Positions 49,374 to 61,980 of a DNA stretch of 64,000 nucleotides are shown one piece after another. The translations under genes were made by a program, and so were the position numbers. Positions within the stretch are counted from its first letter, which is position 1. Each line of letters opens with the position of its first letter. Location of the stretch: contig NC_065544.1 in NCBI RefSeq assembly GCF_932294415.1, positions 13,863,351-13,927,350 of the forward strand, in the 5' to 3' direction. The DNA comes from Quercus robur (taxonomy: Eukaryota > Streptophyta > Magnoliopsida > Fagales > Fagaceae). The notes under the pieces are model-generated. The model was not told the origin of the DNA. It was given only the letters and a program-made list of their open reading frames with translations, and made no database searches.

Positions 49374-50950
49374 TCATGCTAAGTGGACACCCTCTCCTTT
49401 ATTTTTTTTAATTAATTTTCCCAATTGTTTCTCCTATGTCATGTGATACACTAAATGTACATTAAAATAATTAACATAGTTTAAAAATACTAATTTTTGA
49501 TAAAGTTTTATAACCATGATTCTTTAAAATTTTAAAATATTTTCATTATTTTAATCTACTACTTAATGTCATGTGGGCCTCCTTGTAATTACTTATATAT
49601 TCCAATTTGACCTTGTAGACACCTAATGTGGGCTTCACACACACGTTCGCACAAAACATACTGAGTATTTGTACCTGCTCATACAAAAATTCCTATTTAT
49701 TTTAGCAAAAGAACCTACTTTTTTTTTTTTTTATATTACTTACTTACTTTTCAAAACACTCCACATCAGATTTTTTATTTTACAGTACATTTTATTAAAA
49801 TATCATTTTTTTTAAAAAAAATTTTGAATTGTTTCTCTTTTTTCACACACAACAACCATCATCCACTCAATTCTTTTATTCTTGAGATAAGTAAAGAAAG
49901 AATAAATAACTAAATACAAAATGAACAGTGTCAAAGTAAATTTCTATGGTTACCGTAGCAAACTTATAAATTTACCCAATTATAAACAAACTGATGTTAG
50001 TAATTTTTAGGCAAAATTATGTGAATTCTACACCTTTTTTTTCCTATATTATACACAGATTAATGTGAATACTCTTCTTCAATCAAATTTACATAATCAG
50101 GATGGCACAATCCCTCTCACATAAATTTCATTTGTCCCCATCAAAGTTCAAGTTGTGTTGTAATACTCTTGAGTCACATGAGATTACCAATTGGCTCCGA
50201 TACCATTTGCAACAACCAAAGAAAGTGTTCACATGTGTGCTAAATGTAAGTATTATAAGTTTTATGACATAATTTTGCTCTATCACTTATTATAGGTACA
50301 TTATAATTATTAACATAGTTTACTTTAATTGAAATCCTGTTTGAAAAGTTTTAAATATCTAGAAGTGAATATTGTTTCGATTAAAAGTCAATTTTTTCAT
50401 TAGTTTTAAAATATTTATAAGGAATTTCTTTATTTATTTTAAATTATTTTATAATCAATAAGAACCTTTGGGTTTTTGTTTATAATATATATATATATAT
50501 ATATATTAGGCTTACATGATGTGTATTACTCGATGTAATTTAAAATAATTAATATATATACATATATATTTTTAATTTACATATAATTCCTAATTAATAT
50601 GAGGGTTTCATGTGAATAATACCAGTTTATTGTTTAAAATTTTCTTTGTTTTCTAATTTGGTCTTTAGAGTTTAAGAAATAAAAATCAAATCCTTAAATG
50701 TTGTAAACTGCTCCACTTTAGTGCATAGGCCAATTTTGATGTTGATGCGTCATTTGATTGGGCACATCAATAATAAAAGAATAATGATACTAAGAATACG
50801 GTAAATTTTAGAACTTGAATTTTATAGATTAATGTAACACTAATCTTAAAAAAGTAAATCATTTTTTTTTTCTATTTTACCAATCTCAACAACACAGGAT
50901 ATTAGAGCTGCAAATAGTGCTGCATACATTCTCACAAGGTGGTTTTAACA
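49374..50950. other. Non-coding part of block C
   Basis: Inverted match to about 3710-4833 and 5852-6090 of block A. It includes the empty site of the solo LTR (49603-49607) and TA tracts near 50487. No gene is supported. Confidence 0.65.
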
Positions 50951-51744
50951 CTGTGAAGCACAGATGCGTTTCAAGACTCGGGTATAGGTGCGGGATTCGG
51001 CAATTTTTGAAAAAGGTGGGTGCCGGTGTGGCAGGACTCGACAATTAAAAAATTATTAAAAATATTTTTATTTATATTTTTAATATATTGCTAAGCATAC
51101 TTTTACACATTATATAAACATATACCAAATTTAAGGAACAATAGTAGATAATAACTAAAACATGATGTTCATAAATTAAATACAACTCACAAGATTGAAA
51201 CTGAAACATTCCATGATGTTCAGAAATTAGAATACAACTCACAAATTTGAAACTAAAACAAACTAAAAGATAATCAACAAGAAAATCAAACACCAACATG
51301 TGAGAGAGTGCGTGAGTTGAGAATGCTTTATATCAATACCTGAGTTGAGAATGCATGTGAGAGAGTGTCTCACAGGGGAGACAGAGAGCAGAGACAGAGA
51401 GTAGAGACGGAGAGGTAGAGATGGAGAGGCAAAGAGTGAAGGCAAAGTGAGCATACTGTAGAGAGCACAGAGAGACGAGTGACGGAGTGAGAGAGAGCTT
51501 AAATTTTGGTGTTTGGATGAAGTGAGAAACTGAGAATGTGTGAGAGAGGTTTAGGGTTTGTTATTAAGTTCAAACGGTGTGTTTTGCACCTTTTTTTTTT
51601 TTTTTTTTGAATTTCGGCCTGAATCGGCCATTTCGACAGTTTCGCCGGTTTCAGCCAATACAGCCAATACGGCCCAAGTCAACGCGAATCAGACCGATTC
51701 AGCATGAATCGGGCTCAGTCTCAGCCACGACGGCGCAAGTCGTG

Positions 51745-51791
<47 letters not shown>

Positions 51792-51892
51792 GTGGTAGGA
51801 CTCAGCCCGACACGCGAGTAGCGGCATCCCTCGCGCTTTGCGCCACGTCAGACGCGGGTGCAGCTCCTCTGACACTGCATCTGTGCAACCCA
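50951..51892. mobile_element. Mutator-like MITE, 942 bp, 9-bp TSD
   Basis: Present in block C only; A (near 3460) and B (near 41330) have the empty site. TSDs GTTTTAACA (50942-50950) and GGTTTAACA (51893-51901) differ at one base. Inverted termini share GCACAGATGC. Subterminal regions repeat ACTCGGGT / GGACTCGACA / GGACTCAGCCCGAC-type GC-rich phrases, and a 47-base A run lies at 51745-51791. There is no transposase; ORFs within are low-complexity. Confidence 0.75.
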
Positions 51893-52754
51893 GGTTTAAC
51901 AGTTCAACTATTACAGTTCCATTGATTTAAGCTCTACCCCAGATCACATTATTTTGGTAGTTTTTTTTTGTTTTTTTTTTTTGGCCTACATAAAAGGGAA
52001 AAGCAACTATTACAGCGAACCATCCAACTTGCCGTGATTACATCTGTTCAATGTAAAAAGTTGAATGTTTGGTGCTACGGCACGATAATTTCTTAGGCGA
52101 TTTTGCATTTATAATTTTATATATATAATCATCACCTTGTTTTGTTTTGTCACATGTTCTAGAAAAAGATAATAAATTTGTTTTTTTCTAATCCAGTTTC
52201 TTGGTTTTCGTCTACCAGTTATGCATGGTTTGACCATAATTAAAAAAAGAAAAAGAAAAAGAAAAGGTTATGGTTTGAGTGTTTGACCTTAAAAAAAAAG
52301 GATTTGTTTTTTCTGATTCTCTCTCCCTCTCTCTCTCTCTCTCTCAAATTTTTTCATTCTGCCACACTAAAAATCCAATGACACATTGTTGTTTCACAAA
52401 TTTTTTATTTATTTTTTATATAAAAAGAGGAGGAATAGTATGTAGTGTGCGTTTGGCACAAATTAAAAAACTAGCTTATTTTACTATTAAATTTATTTTT
52501 GTTACTATTTATGAGTCCTATTGCACTTTTTGATATTATTTATGGGTCCCATTGTATTATTTCAGCTAACTTTTACTTTTATTTACAGTAAAAAAATTTT
52601 AGTTTCAGTAAAATAAGCAGATCTCAAACAGAGACGTATTGTCTCATCGATCGCTACTTGGGATTTGAGTAGCTTTGTCACAAAAAAAAAAAAAGAAACA
52701 TAAACAAAAATGACACTACTAGCAAAAAGAGATACATAATTATGTGAGAGTTAG

Positions 52755-53165
52755 TTTAACTAAAAATTCTTCTTGTAATTATTACACAAGAGATGTATTA
52801 GAAGAGTAGGATAAAAATATGTATATATATATATATATATATACACAATTAATATAGAGCAGTTAGCAGCCTTCTCTCTCTTTCTCTTTTATTTTAATTA
52901 TTATAATTGTTATTGTTATTTTATTTTTTGCCACAATAGAAATTGGCAACCAGGAAATGTAGTACTACATTATTGTTTTAAAATGGGTAAGAATTTTTTT
53001 TAGCGCTCCTCTATATTGGACAGTATACGAGATTGACACATGATCATTTTATGACATATGTTATACTCGTATTATCTCCAATAATAAATAAAAGTACTAG
53101 AGTTTAACTAAAAAAATTTCTTGTTAATTATTACACAAGAGATGTATTAGAAGAGAAGTAGGATA

Positions 53166-53203
<38 letters not shown>

Positions 53204-53450
53204 ATTAATATAGAGCAGTTAGCAGCCTTCTCTCTCTCTCTTTCATTATTATAATTGTTATTGTTATTTTATTTTTTACCACATAAGAAATTGGCAACCA
53301 AGAAATGTAGTACTACATTATTGTTTTAAAATGGGTAAGAATTCTTTTTAGTGCTCCTGTGTATTAGACAAGACACGAGATTGACACATGATCATTTTAT
53401 GACATATGTTATGCATGTATTATCTCTAATAAATAAAAGTACTAGAGATA
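52755..53450 (-). repeat. 347-bp direct repeat pair, block C copy
   Basis: Inverted counterpart of 1921-2615 with TA microsatellites at 52820-52843 and 53171-53196. Confidence 0.75.
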
Positions 53451-53958
53451 AGTTAAATCATTTAAAATTTTTATATAGTTATGGTTTTATTTTACAGCAA
53501 TGATATTCTAAAAAAAAAAAAAAAAAATAGCAATGTTACAAATACAATAAATTTTACAATTATTGAGGTAATAAACTGTGATTAATGTATACATCATTTT
53601 CACGTAAGACCATTACTAACATCACTTTTCTTTCATACCAATGCCACCTCAATAATTGTAAAATTTGTTTAAAATTTATTGCAGTATTGGACTTTTTGTT
53701 GAGTTTTTTGAAGTCATCCACCCTATTTGTCCATTCAAGGATGCAAAATTTGTCATTTATCCATAACAGTCATAAAAAGAAAATTTATTTAACAACATAT
53801 GAGGATGGTTGAAAGTTGAAACATCCAACAAATACAAAGTAGGTTCTATTTCTGCATTCTTCCAAAATGGAGAATCATCATAAGGGTGTTTCTACAAACA
53901 CTTTATTTTATGTTACGACATATGGGTACGTAGTTCTAAACCCTAGGACATACATAAT

Positions 53959-54687
53959 CTAAGAATTGACAAATGGGTAAATCTCATATCTTATGTTACA
54001 ACTCCCACCAACAACTCTTCCTCCTTCTTTCCCATTACAACATCGGGGAAGTTCACCAATTACACCATCAAGACACTTGAAGCAGTCACTGTTAGAAAGA
54101 TCCCTAGTGCATTGGGCCAAACCATAAAGCTTCTTTGATTCTCCAAGTACTAGCTCTCCAACTGCATACAGTTTTGGAGTAACAGATGCTTCTTTGGCTA
54201 GGAGGCTCAACAACTTTCTTGTCTTTTCGTTAAATTTTGTCGGATCGCTAACATTTCTCAAGTTCCACATGTAGAACTTGTTTTGATTATCAATTTGGCC
54301 AAAGAAATCCTTGTTCAAGTACTTCACAAGACAATTGTCGTACCATATAATGGCACCTTTATTGTATGGGCAAAGTTTGTGAATTTCATTGCTAGCCTCA
54401 TTGACACAAGTCTTGCAGTCTGTGGTTGCAACATCACCACGACAAAGAGCAAGTCCATTAGTTTGGTATGGATATGAACCCACTGAACCAAGACCAAAGC
54501 CCAGGAGAGGGGTTTGATAGTAAAGGTTACCCAAGAGCTTTTTTAGGTTTGATTCATAAGGGTCATTGGTGGTGAAGTTCTCAGAGCTTGAACAGAAATG
54601 GAAGAGAGGGCTAGCTCCAAAAATGGTTTGGAGAAAGAGAGCAAAGGTAAAAAAGTAGATGGAGAAGGTGAAGTGTGAGGAAGACAT
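53959..54687 (-). CDS. Cysteine-rich repeat secretory protein, CRRSP38-like, copy 3 (inverted)
   Basis: The minus-strand frame of 242 codons begins at the ATG complementary to 54685-54687. It has a signal peptide (about 1-25) and two Gnk2/DUF26 domains with all cysteines of copies 1 and 2 retained. It differs from copy 1 at residues 13 (Phe), 101 (Glu), 140 (Met), 151 (Lys) and 180 (Val). The last two lose or gain charge on the second-domain side. Promoter (TTGAC pair 54794-54811, TATA 54745-54752) and AATAAA (complement of 53902-53907) were carried with it. Its promoter lies back to back with that of the block E pseudogene, about 570 bp between the two ATGs. Secreted, probably defence-related by family. 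Confidence 0.93.
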   Translation of the reverse strand: MSSSHFTFSIYFFTFALFLQTIFGASPLFHFCSSSENFTTNDPYESNLKKLLGNLYYQTPLLGFGLGSVGSYPYQTNGLALCRGDVATTDCKTCVNEASNEIHKLCPYNKGAIIWYDNCLVKYLNKDFFGQIDNQNKFYMWNLRNVSDPTKFNEKTRKLLSLLAKEASVTPKLYAVGELVLGESKKLYGLAQCTRDLSNSDCFKCLDGVIGELPRCCNGKEGGRVVGGSCNIRYEIYPFVNS

Positions 54688-54744
54688 TGTCAAAAGGAAA
54701 TGAGAGGATGATTGATGGGTTTAAACTTTGGTCCATGCAGCTGT

Positions 54745-54811
54745 TATTTATAGTAAATCTCGTGCTTACTATTTCTTCTTACTACTGTTCAAGTTGACAA
54801 GAAATTGTCAA
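54745..54811 (-). promoter_or_regulatory. CRRSP promoter module, copy 3
   Basis: Inverted TTGACAA / TTGTCAA pair at 54794-54811 and TATAAATA (complement) at 54745-54752. Same spacing as copies 1 and 2. Confidence 0.6.
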
Positions 54812-55260
54812 AATTTGCTGCGTTAATTGTAAAAGTCAAAAGTGCGGAAGCTCAAAATGCACTCAAAATAAACTAATTATCCAGAAAGTTGAAGGTGCAC
54901 TTCGTCAACCCTAAGAATATATTGGATTGCTACGAAACTTAGTACTTCATTTTGACCGATTTCTATTAGACGTCGTAATGATGAATCTCAATACTCTAAG
55001 GTTAAACATTAATTTTGAGGAAGGTTTGAAAGAAAATTTCACTAGTTAATTTAAGTAAGTGCGGTGTCCTTCTAAAGAGCATGAAATTGATTTTAAAAAC
55101 GCAGCCTACATTGACAACTTCGTGTCAACTTGAAAAATAACAAGGAAGAAATAATCAGTCCCTTTTAAATTTTCCAATCAGAATGAAGCTGATATTTAAT
55201 ATAAAGAAGTGCATCATGGTCCATAACTTAAATCCATCATCCTCTCAATTTCTTCTGAAA

Positions 55261-55988
55261 ATGTCTTCCTCACAGTTCACCTTGTTCATCTACCTTCTAA
55301 CCTTTGCTCTCTATCTCCAAACCATTTTTGGAGCCAGCCCTCTCTACAATATTTGTTCAAGCTCTGGGAACTTCACCACCAATGACCAATATGAATCAAA
55401 CCCAATAAAGCTCTTGGGTAATCTTAATTACCAAACCCCTTCCCTTGGTTTTGGTCTTGGTTCCGTAGGTTGGTACCCATACCAAACTTATGGGCTTGCT
55501 CTTTGTCGTGGACGCTACAGCCACAGACTGCAAGACGTGTGTAAATGAGGCTAGCAATGAAATTCACAAACTTTGCCCGTATGATAACGGCCGGTGCAGT
55601 TATATGGTATGATAATTGTCTTCTGAAGTACTCAAACAAGGATTTCTTGGGTCAAATTGATAATGAAAACTGGTTCTCCTGGTTGAATGTGCAAAATGTG
55701 AGTAACCCCACCATATTTAACCAAAAGACTAGGGTGTTGTTGAGCCAACTAGCCAAGGACGCGTCTTTCACCACAAAAAAGTATGCAGTTGGAGAGCTAA
55801 AGCTGAGAGAATCAACCAAACTCTATGGCTTGGCTCAATGCACATGGGACCTTTCTACCATTGAATGTTTTCAGTGTCTTGATGATGCAATTAGTCAACT
55901 TCCTAGTTGTTGTGATGGGAAAGGAGGGAGAGTTGTTGGTGGGAGTTGCAACATAAGATATGAGATTTACCCATTTCTCAGTTCTTAA
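55261..55988 (+). pseudogene. CRRSP38-like pseudogene (block E)
   Basis: The start region is intact: ATG 55261, signal peptide MSSSQFTLFIYLLTFALYLQ, then IFGASPLYNIC. The 2-bp deletion near 55511, shared with block D, replaces the first C-x8-C-x2-C with CRGRYSHRLQDVCK and a stop, giving a 95-residue truncated product. A second lesion, a 4-bp insertion (CCGG) near 55590, is unique to this copy. From there the second Gnk2 domain is open to TAA 55988. The promoter pair (55111-55128) and a TATA-like box near 55197 remain. A short secreted half-domain peptide is possible but unlikely to be functional. Confidence 0.88.
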
Positions 55989-56344
55989 TATTGGATTCAG
56001 GAGCTTGTTTATGATTCTTACTTTTAGAGAGAAATTAAGGAATAATTCTTTGTAGTTCTTTATTTTTCATTGGACGAATGTAATTATAAAATTCATTTTC
56101 AATAAATTGAATTTATTTTTGCCGTTCGATAAATGAAGTGGTGATTCCATTTGTAAGTCACCCGATTTAGAGGGGTAAGTAATATTGTTAGTTGAGCCTC
56201 CATTGTGTGATATACTATCGAAGAACACCAAAAATCCTATGTATTAATTGTTCATTGATCCTTCATTATGTGATACTATCTAGGAGCACCAAAAATCTCA
56301 ATCCACCTGGTTGCGATTTTCAACACAATTGCACTTGCTAAAAT

Positions 56345-57269
56345 TGTTGGTGATTGAGTGATGAGCATAAGCATATAAGAGAGAGCAAACATGGAGATTT
56401 ATGTGGTTCAGCTTAATGCCTATATACATCCATAATGAAAGTCCTGGGCAGCTAGATATTTGACATTAAGCTCTTGTTTAAAATGAATTCCATGTAGAAT
56501 TTAGATGCTAGAAAACCCGAGACTAATCTTAGGTTAATTATAGACTAACCCAATGTTAATTTGCTTATTCTACAAGAAAATTGGCCTACAATTGGATTGA
56601 ACCACTTGGACCATAATATGTCTAACAGCACTAACCACAATGCTTTTATCTTTCCTTTCCCTTAATAATTTATTTTGACAGTTGTTTCCTTCGCTACATT
56701 AACTATAGTTTCTTGTTGAGGTGAACAAGATGAAACTATAAAGTGTGACTCGCGAATGGGTGTTAGTGGAGCGGAGCACCAAGGTTCTTCAAAGCCAGGA
56801 TTATCAACTAGTGGATTTTTTTTTTTTTTTTTGAAAGCCAATGTTCGCTACCTAGTTTTTTGGATTTGTTCTACATAGTCAAGGATCGCAACCAAAGTGT
56901 TCGATTTTATTCTTTGTTTTCTAAAGGAGGTCAATGTAGCAAATAGGTTAAAGAAATAAGAAATTTCTCTAGTGTTTGTTATTTGTGAGAGAAAACTATT
57001 TAGGTGTATTGAGTTTGGGTCTTGTGAGAGTGTCTTTACGCCAGTTTTGTATCTCGTATTTGTTAGTGAAATTTTATCCTTATCATTGCTTGTGAACATT
57101 GGCAAAAGGTCGAACCACATAAATCCTTAATCCTCTCTCTTTTGTGTGTGGTTGTCTATGTTTCTTTTGGGTTCTTTTCTATTATTTAGTTTGGTGATCT
57201 TTCTAAAGTCATAATATTTTCATAATCATCTAATGTGTGAGTGCTATTTGAAAGCCATTTCCTACTACA
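56345..57269 (+). mobile_element. Old LTR-like segment with PBS (block E)
   Basis: Counterpart of 30715-31640, followed by TGGTATCAAGC. Confidence 0.5.
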
Positions 57270-57591
57270 ACTGGTATCAAGCTTCAGTTATTACAAAAAA
57301 ATGGTATCAGGGTCAATGGCTTGATGGGTAAGTGTTTGTTAGTAGGTACAACCATATAGAACTAGAAAAACTATCATGTCAACTCTATCCATGGTTAAGT
57401 AAAGGTTCTCTACTAGTTGTGATTGGTGAGTCAAGGTAATTATGCATATTGGTAACTCTCATAATTGTACAAGGAAGACTCATGTTTGCTCCACCCATCA
57501 TCAAATAAAGAACATTCTATTGGTAAGGTTATAGCATAACATATGGTATTTGAGCTTGTTTGTTGTAATAGCAGAAGCTCTAATACCAATT

Positions 57592-58500
57592 TGTTGTGCG
57601 AAATAGCTTTTGGTATTCCAACACAAGATTTTTTCCGTTTTGTTTAGACCCATGTACACTCAGATTGTTTAACCTAATTAATTAACTAAAGTTGATACTT
57701 GGGTTTATTATGCAGATTTAGGTTAAACACATATAATCATATCACATTGTGCAGAAAGGTAAAAAAAGACAAGCGATATAATTACCTAGGAAAAGCAATG
57801 AAACCAACAGTTTCAAGGTAAAAAACTTAGGGAGGATTTAACCTAATCTATCCTCAAGGCAACAAATTCACAATGATAAAATGGAAGTTTTATAATAGAT
57901 TTAAACCGTAAATCTAAAGCTACGTCTTACAATACTTACTCACACAACCATGTGTAGCTCCGAATCCATGAACTCTTCTCTTTGAATTTGTTGAACATAA
58001 ACACCCGGTTTGTAACTCTAAGATCCCACTCAAAGTTTTAAATCATCAGCTATGTATGATTTTGTATGCAGCAACTTAATCCACCAATTCTTGAATACAA
58101 ATCTTCTTTCTAGTAGATGTTTGTTGAGTTAAAAGGCTACAGAAACCTCACAAATCTCACAAGAGTAACTCACAAGACTTCCAAGAACTTCTAAAACATA
58201 TTTAGGGTTTTCCTTTTATACCTAGTAGTATTGGACATAAACCCTAAACATTTTCGCGAGCGTTGGGCCTGATTTAAAATCTGTAGAAAATGATCTTCGA
58301 TTGGTTGAGCCTTTCTTTTGATCTATCGAGCCTTGCAGAACCTGAATTCTTCTTTCTGGAACTTGACTATTCTTGAATATTGACTTGAACCTATATAAGT
58401 AATGTCTAACAATTAAACTAGACATGTTTTTGTTCTCAGTTTGCCAATGTACATAAAATTAGAACATCAACATTTATTCCTAAATATTTAGAACCTAACA
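57592..58500 (-). mobile_element. Old minus-strand LTR (block E)
   Basis: Counterpart of 31965-32871, TGTTGTGCG...GAACCTAACA, with the same PBS-like CTCTAATACCAAT on its left. Confidence 0.65.
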
Positions 58501-58918
58501 AGATTGATTGTGAAAATGCCATGGATTTAGAAATTAAAGATCACCAAATATAAATAATAGAAATGAGTTAAAAGATGGAGAAAAGTGGGATATTTTGCAC
58601 TCTTTTTCTTAATATCTAATGTGAAATTTCACTACTTAACTAACCACCACTCACACATGAATATTCTAACATCTATAAGATGGAGTCATGAAGAATAGAG
58701 AGAGATCTCAAAGGAAAAAGCAAAGTGAATATCAAAGAGAAACTAAATTTTGGACCGGGGGGGGGGGAGGAGTTGTACTATTATCATCAATTAATTATAT
58801 AGCTTGCGTTTGTTCATATTAATACTAGTGTATAGCTCCATGTATATACACGAGTACAATTAAAAATAATTATAATTATACGGGTTCAAATTATACATGG
58901 TATTAGTTTACACTTTTT

Positions 58919-58955
<37 letters not shown>

Positions 58956-59580
58956 CACACACACACACTAGAATTTAATTAGTTTTAGACATTTCGGTTT
59001 TTATATACCCAATAATTCATTTGCTACAAAAATTAAAAACTTATATGGACAAGTGGCGGAAAATTGGCCTCTAATAGAAATCTAATTTAGATTTGAATTG
59101 GATTTGGAATCTTCAATTTTTACACTTAATAATTCACTTGGTACAAACTTAAAAATTAAATGGGACACGTGGCATAAAATTGAGAATCCAATTGAATTTT
59201 TTTTTCATGATCTTTGGCTATATATATATATATATATTAGCATTAATACACCTTGTTGAGTATGCTAAAATAGAAGAGGAAGTTGAATCATAAAGTATAG
59301 AACACAAGAACACAAAGATTCATAAAGTATAGAACACAAGAAACTAAAGGTTTGTAATTCAACCTAATAGCTTATGTCCACAAAGGAAATCCTTAAGAGC
59401 TACACATTTAATATATGAGAGTATAGTACAAATCATGTGTTACAATGAACCATAACATGGTATATATATATATATATATATATATAGTAAGCTAAACTTT
59501 AGATTAACAATACATTGATTATGTTTAATAGACTTCTAGTAAAAGTAGAAGACTTGACTTGCACATATAAAAAAATTGTA

Positions 59581-59924
59581 TGTGGGTACCTAAGGCATGC
59601 TTAGGCATGCATGGCAACGTCCTTGGCCATCCTCAGCATGCTTTGCAACGTCCTCGGCATGCTTGGCAACGTCCTCAGCATGCTTGGCAACGTTCTTGAC
59701 CGACCTCGGCATGCTTGCAAAGTCCTAGTGGTACACTACTCCTTCACTTGAAAGCTTATAAGGTAGAAAGTTGGGGGTTTCTATTCGATGTGGGACGACT
59801 AGGACTTTGCAAGCATGCCGAGGTCGGCCAAGGACGTTGCAAAGCATGCCGAGAACGGCCAAAGACGTTGCTTGCATGCCTAGGACGTTGCCATACATGC
59901 CTAAGCATGCCTTAGGTACCCACA
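59581..59924. mobile_element. Foldback element, 344 bp, 5-bp TSD TTGTA
   Basis: Starts TGTGGGTACCTAAGGCATGC and ends with its complement, GCATGCCTTAGGTACCCACA. TTGTA flanks it at 59576-59580 and 59925-59929, and block D has the uninterrupted site near 33920. The arms are built from repeated GCATGC / AACGTCC / CTCGGC phrases. The inner arms 59700-59729 and 59798-59827 are perfect complements around a loop of about 68 bp. No coding potential is accepted. Confidence 0.9.
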
Positions 59925-60165
59925 TTGTACTTGAGCTAATATATCTTTAATAATATATTTACAGTCTAAGAAAGAAGATAAAATGAAAGGAACCGAACTT
60001 TGTTGCAATAATTTACAACCGATTGTTAACTGCACTAACATACCGCCTCACTAATTTAACAGGTTGCTTGCTTGGATGCTTAGTCCTTTTTTCAAGCTGC
60101 AACAAGTGGCGTATGCTGATTGCAACAGTGAGAGTACTAACCACTTGTGCTAATATGGCCTTGAA

Positions 60166-60202
<37 letters not shown>

Positions 60203-61769
60203 ACATATTTTCTGGTGGAGGTGGGGAAGAATCATTTATACTCTGACCATGTTTTTCTCTTTAAAAAACATATACTCGGCCAACAGATTTAAAAATGAAA
60301 AAAATGAAAGGGTTTTGTATTTTATTCCATCATTGCATCTGAATCAATACATTATTGTTAAAAGTCTGGAGCATTCTCCATCCAGCACATGCTATGTCTA
60401 GCTAATAAATTGACTAAGATTTTCTTCTCGATCACAATTTTGTGTCAAAACTTTTGTCATAATTTTGATGTGATAAATAATGAGTAACCACTCATCACCT
60501 TCATATGAATCTACCACTTTATTTCTTCAGTCAAACACATCAAAATTATGGCAAAGTTGTATTCATCAATTTTCTCAAAGCTAAAAGCTAATAGATATGC
60601 AGTATTGTTTCCTTGTCTTCTAACGTACATGTTAATGCCAACATTTTTTTACAATTAGCTGGTTACAATGGGGACAGAATAGAGAATTGAACCTTAGATA
60701 TTTTTATTAAAAATATTAAGAGATGTCATTTAAACTACAAAACTCTTGGCATCTTCTAAAATAGCTCAGTCCATGAAACAGCTTTACAGACAATGCAAAT
60801 CTTGCTTCTTCTTTTTTCTTTTTTCTTTTTTTTTGTGATTAAAATCTTGATTTGTAAATCCAAACCACAAAATAAAATTTAAGGTCTTATCTAGCACATG
60901 AGAGCAAACAAGTCAAGGTCTTATCTAGAACATATGATTATTCGTAAAGATTCTAGGCATATACGCTTAATCACCCAAGAAATTACGCGCGCGGAGCGTA
61001 TATAAGTCATGGCAACAAACTATTCTGCCATTGATAGAATGGTTTGTTATAATAGTCTTCTTCTTTTTTTCTAAAAAAAAAAAAGAAGCTAAATTTCGCC
61101 AAAATAATGCGATCTTCGATCATGCTGATATCAGTGGAATCGAAATGGTTGAAGATAGTATTTTGCAGCTCTATGTATTTAGAGTACCAATTGCTTCATC
61201 CTTTCTTGTCACAATTCATCAAAATTTAATTAGCTTCATATGATAGGAGAATAAATATCCCTTCAACTTAATTATTCATCAATTATATTAGATCAGTGTC
61301 TGCCTCTAAGAAAAAAAATAAAAATAAAAACGTGTGTTATGTTAGAAGGAATAGATTTATGTTATAAGGAATAGAAAGGGATTGTCTGACAAATTAAATT
61401 ATCGTCGGTGAAAATTAAAATGGAATACACACGTTGAGAAATAGGATTTTGATTTGAGAAGGGAGCTGTTTGGTGATAGATTTCCTATATGGGTTCTTGG
61501 AATAGTCCAACTGAATTTTCATGAACCTGTTTGACCAATGGCAGATCCAGAATTTCAGCTTTGTGGGGCCTATAAACCCAAAAAAATAATAATAATAAAT
61601 AATCAATAATGAAAATATGATAAGATTCAACACTAAATTAATGAAATATTTATAAAAAAAATTAGAAGAAATGAAAAATTAAAATTAGTGTCCATTAAAT
61701 ATTAACGAAGGGAAAGACACAAATAATTATTTATCAATACATTAAATCAATCATTTATCAAGTAGAACT

Positions 61770-61980
61770 TGGTGCTTTAACCTTGCTGTCAGAATATCAG
61801 AGACTGATGGAAGCTCAGACCGGTCGTTGATTTTTTTTGGAGTATTGTGTTCTTTTTTTTAGTTTGACTGAAATTCCCAGCTAAGCCCTACGGGCGGCTT
61901 TGAAGTCTGGGTCTGCATGTGTTTCACTCTGGAAGTATGGCTCCAAGTTCTACTACGTTGTCGTATTCATGAATAATCAA
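61770..61980. other. Block E-specific replacement of unknown origin
   Basis: Block D has about 25 bp here (CATGGCATACTTTTAAATCC); block E has about 210 bp of more GC-rich sequence that ends ATGAATAATCAATAAAATTATC. It could be a 3' UTR or LINE tail fragment, but I do not recognise it. No TSD was seen. Confidence 0.5.

Larger units (their letters stand above)
42074..54945 (-). repeat. Segmental duplication block C (inverted copy of block A)
   Basis: Read on the minus strand from 54945 to 42074, this follows block A from about 411 to 7944 and on to 21649-21720. It lacks the solo LTR (4834-5846) and the 13.7 kb element. In turn it has three insertions absent from A: 43230-44129, 44930-49368 and 50951-51892. 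It carries CRRSP copy 3. Confidence 0.9.

Noticed and set aside
51577-51798. 73-codon ORF ending in a Lys run
   Set aside because: Product of the 47-base A run inside a MITE.
59715-59925. Overlapping ORFs on both strands
   Set aside because: They lie in the arms of the foldback element and mirror each other.
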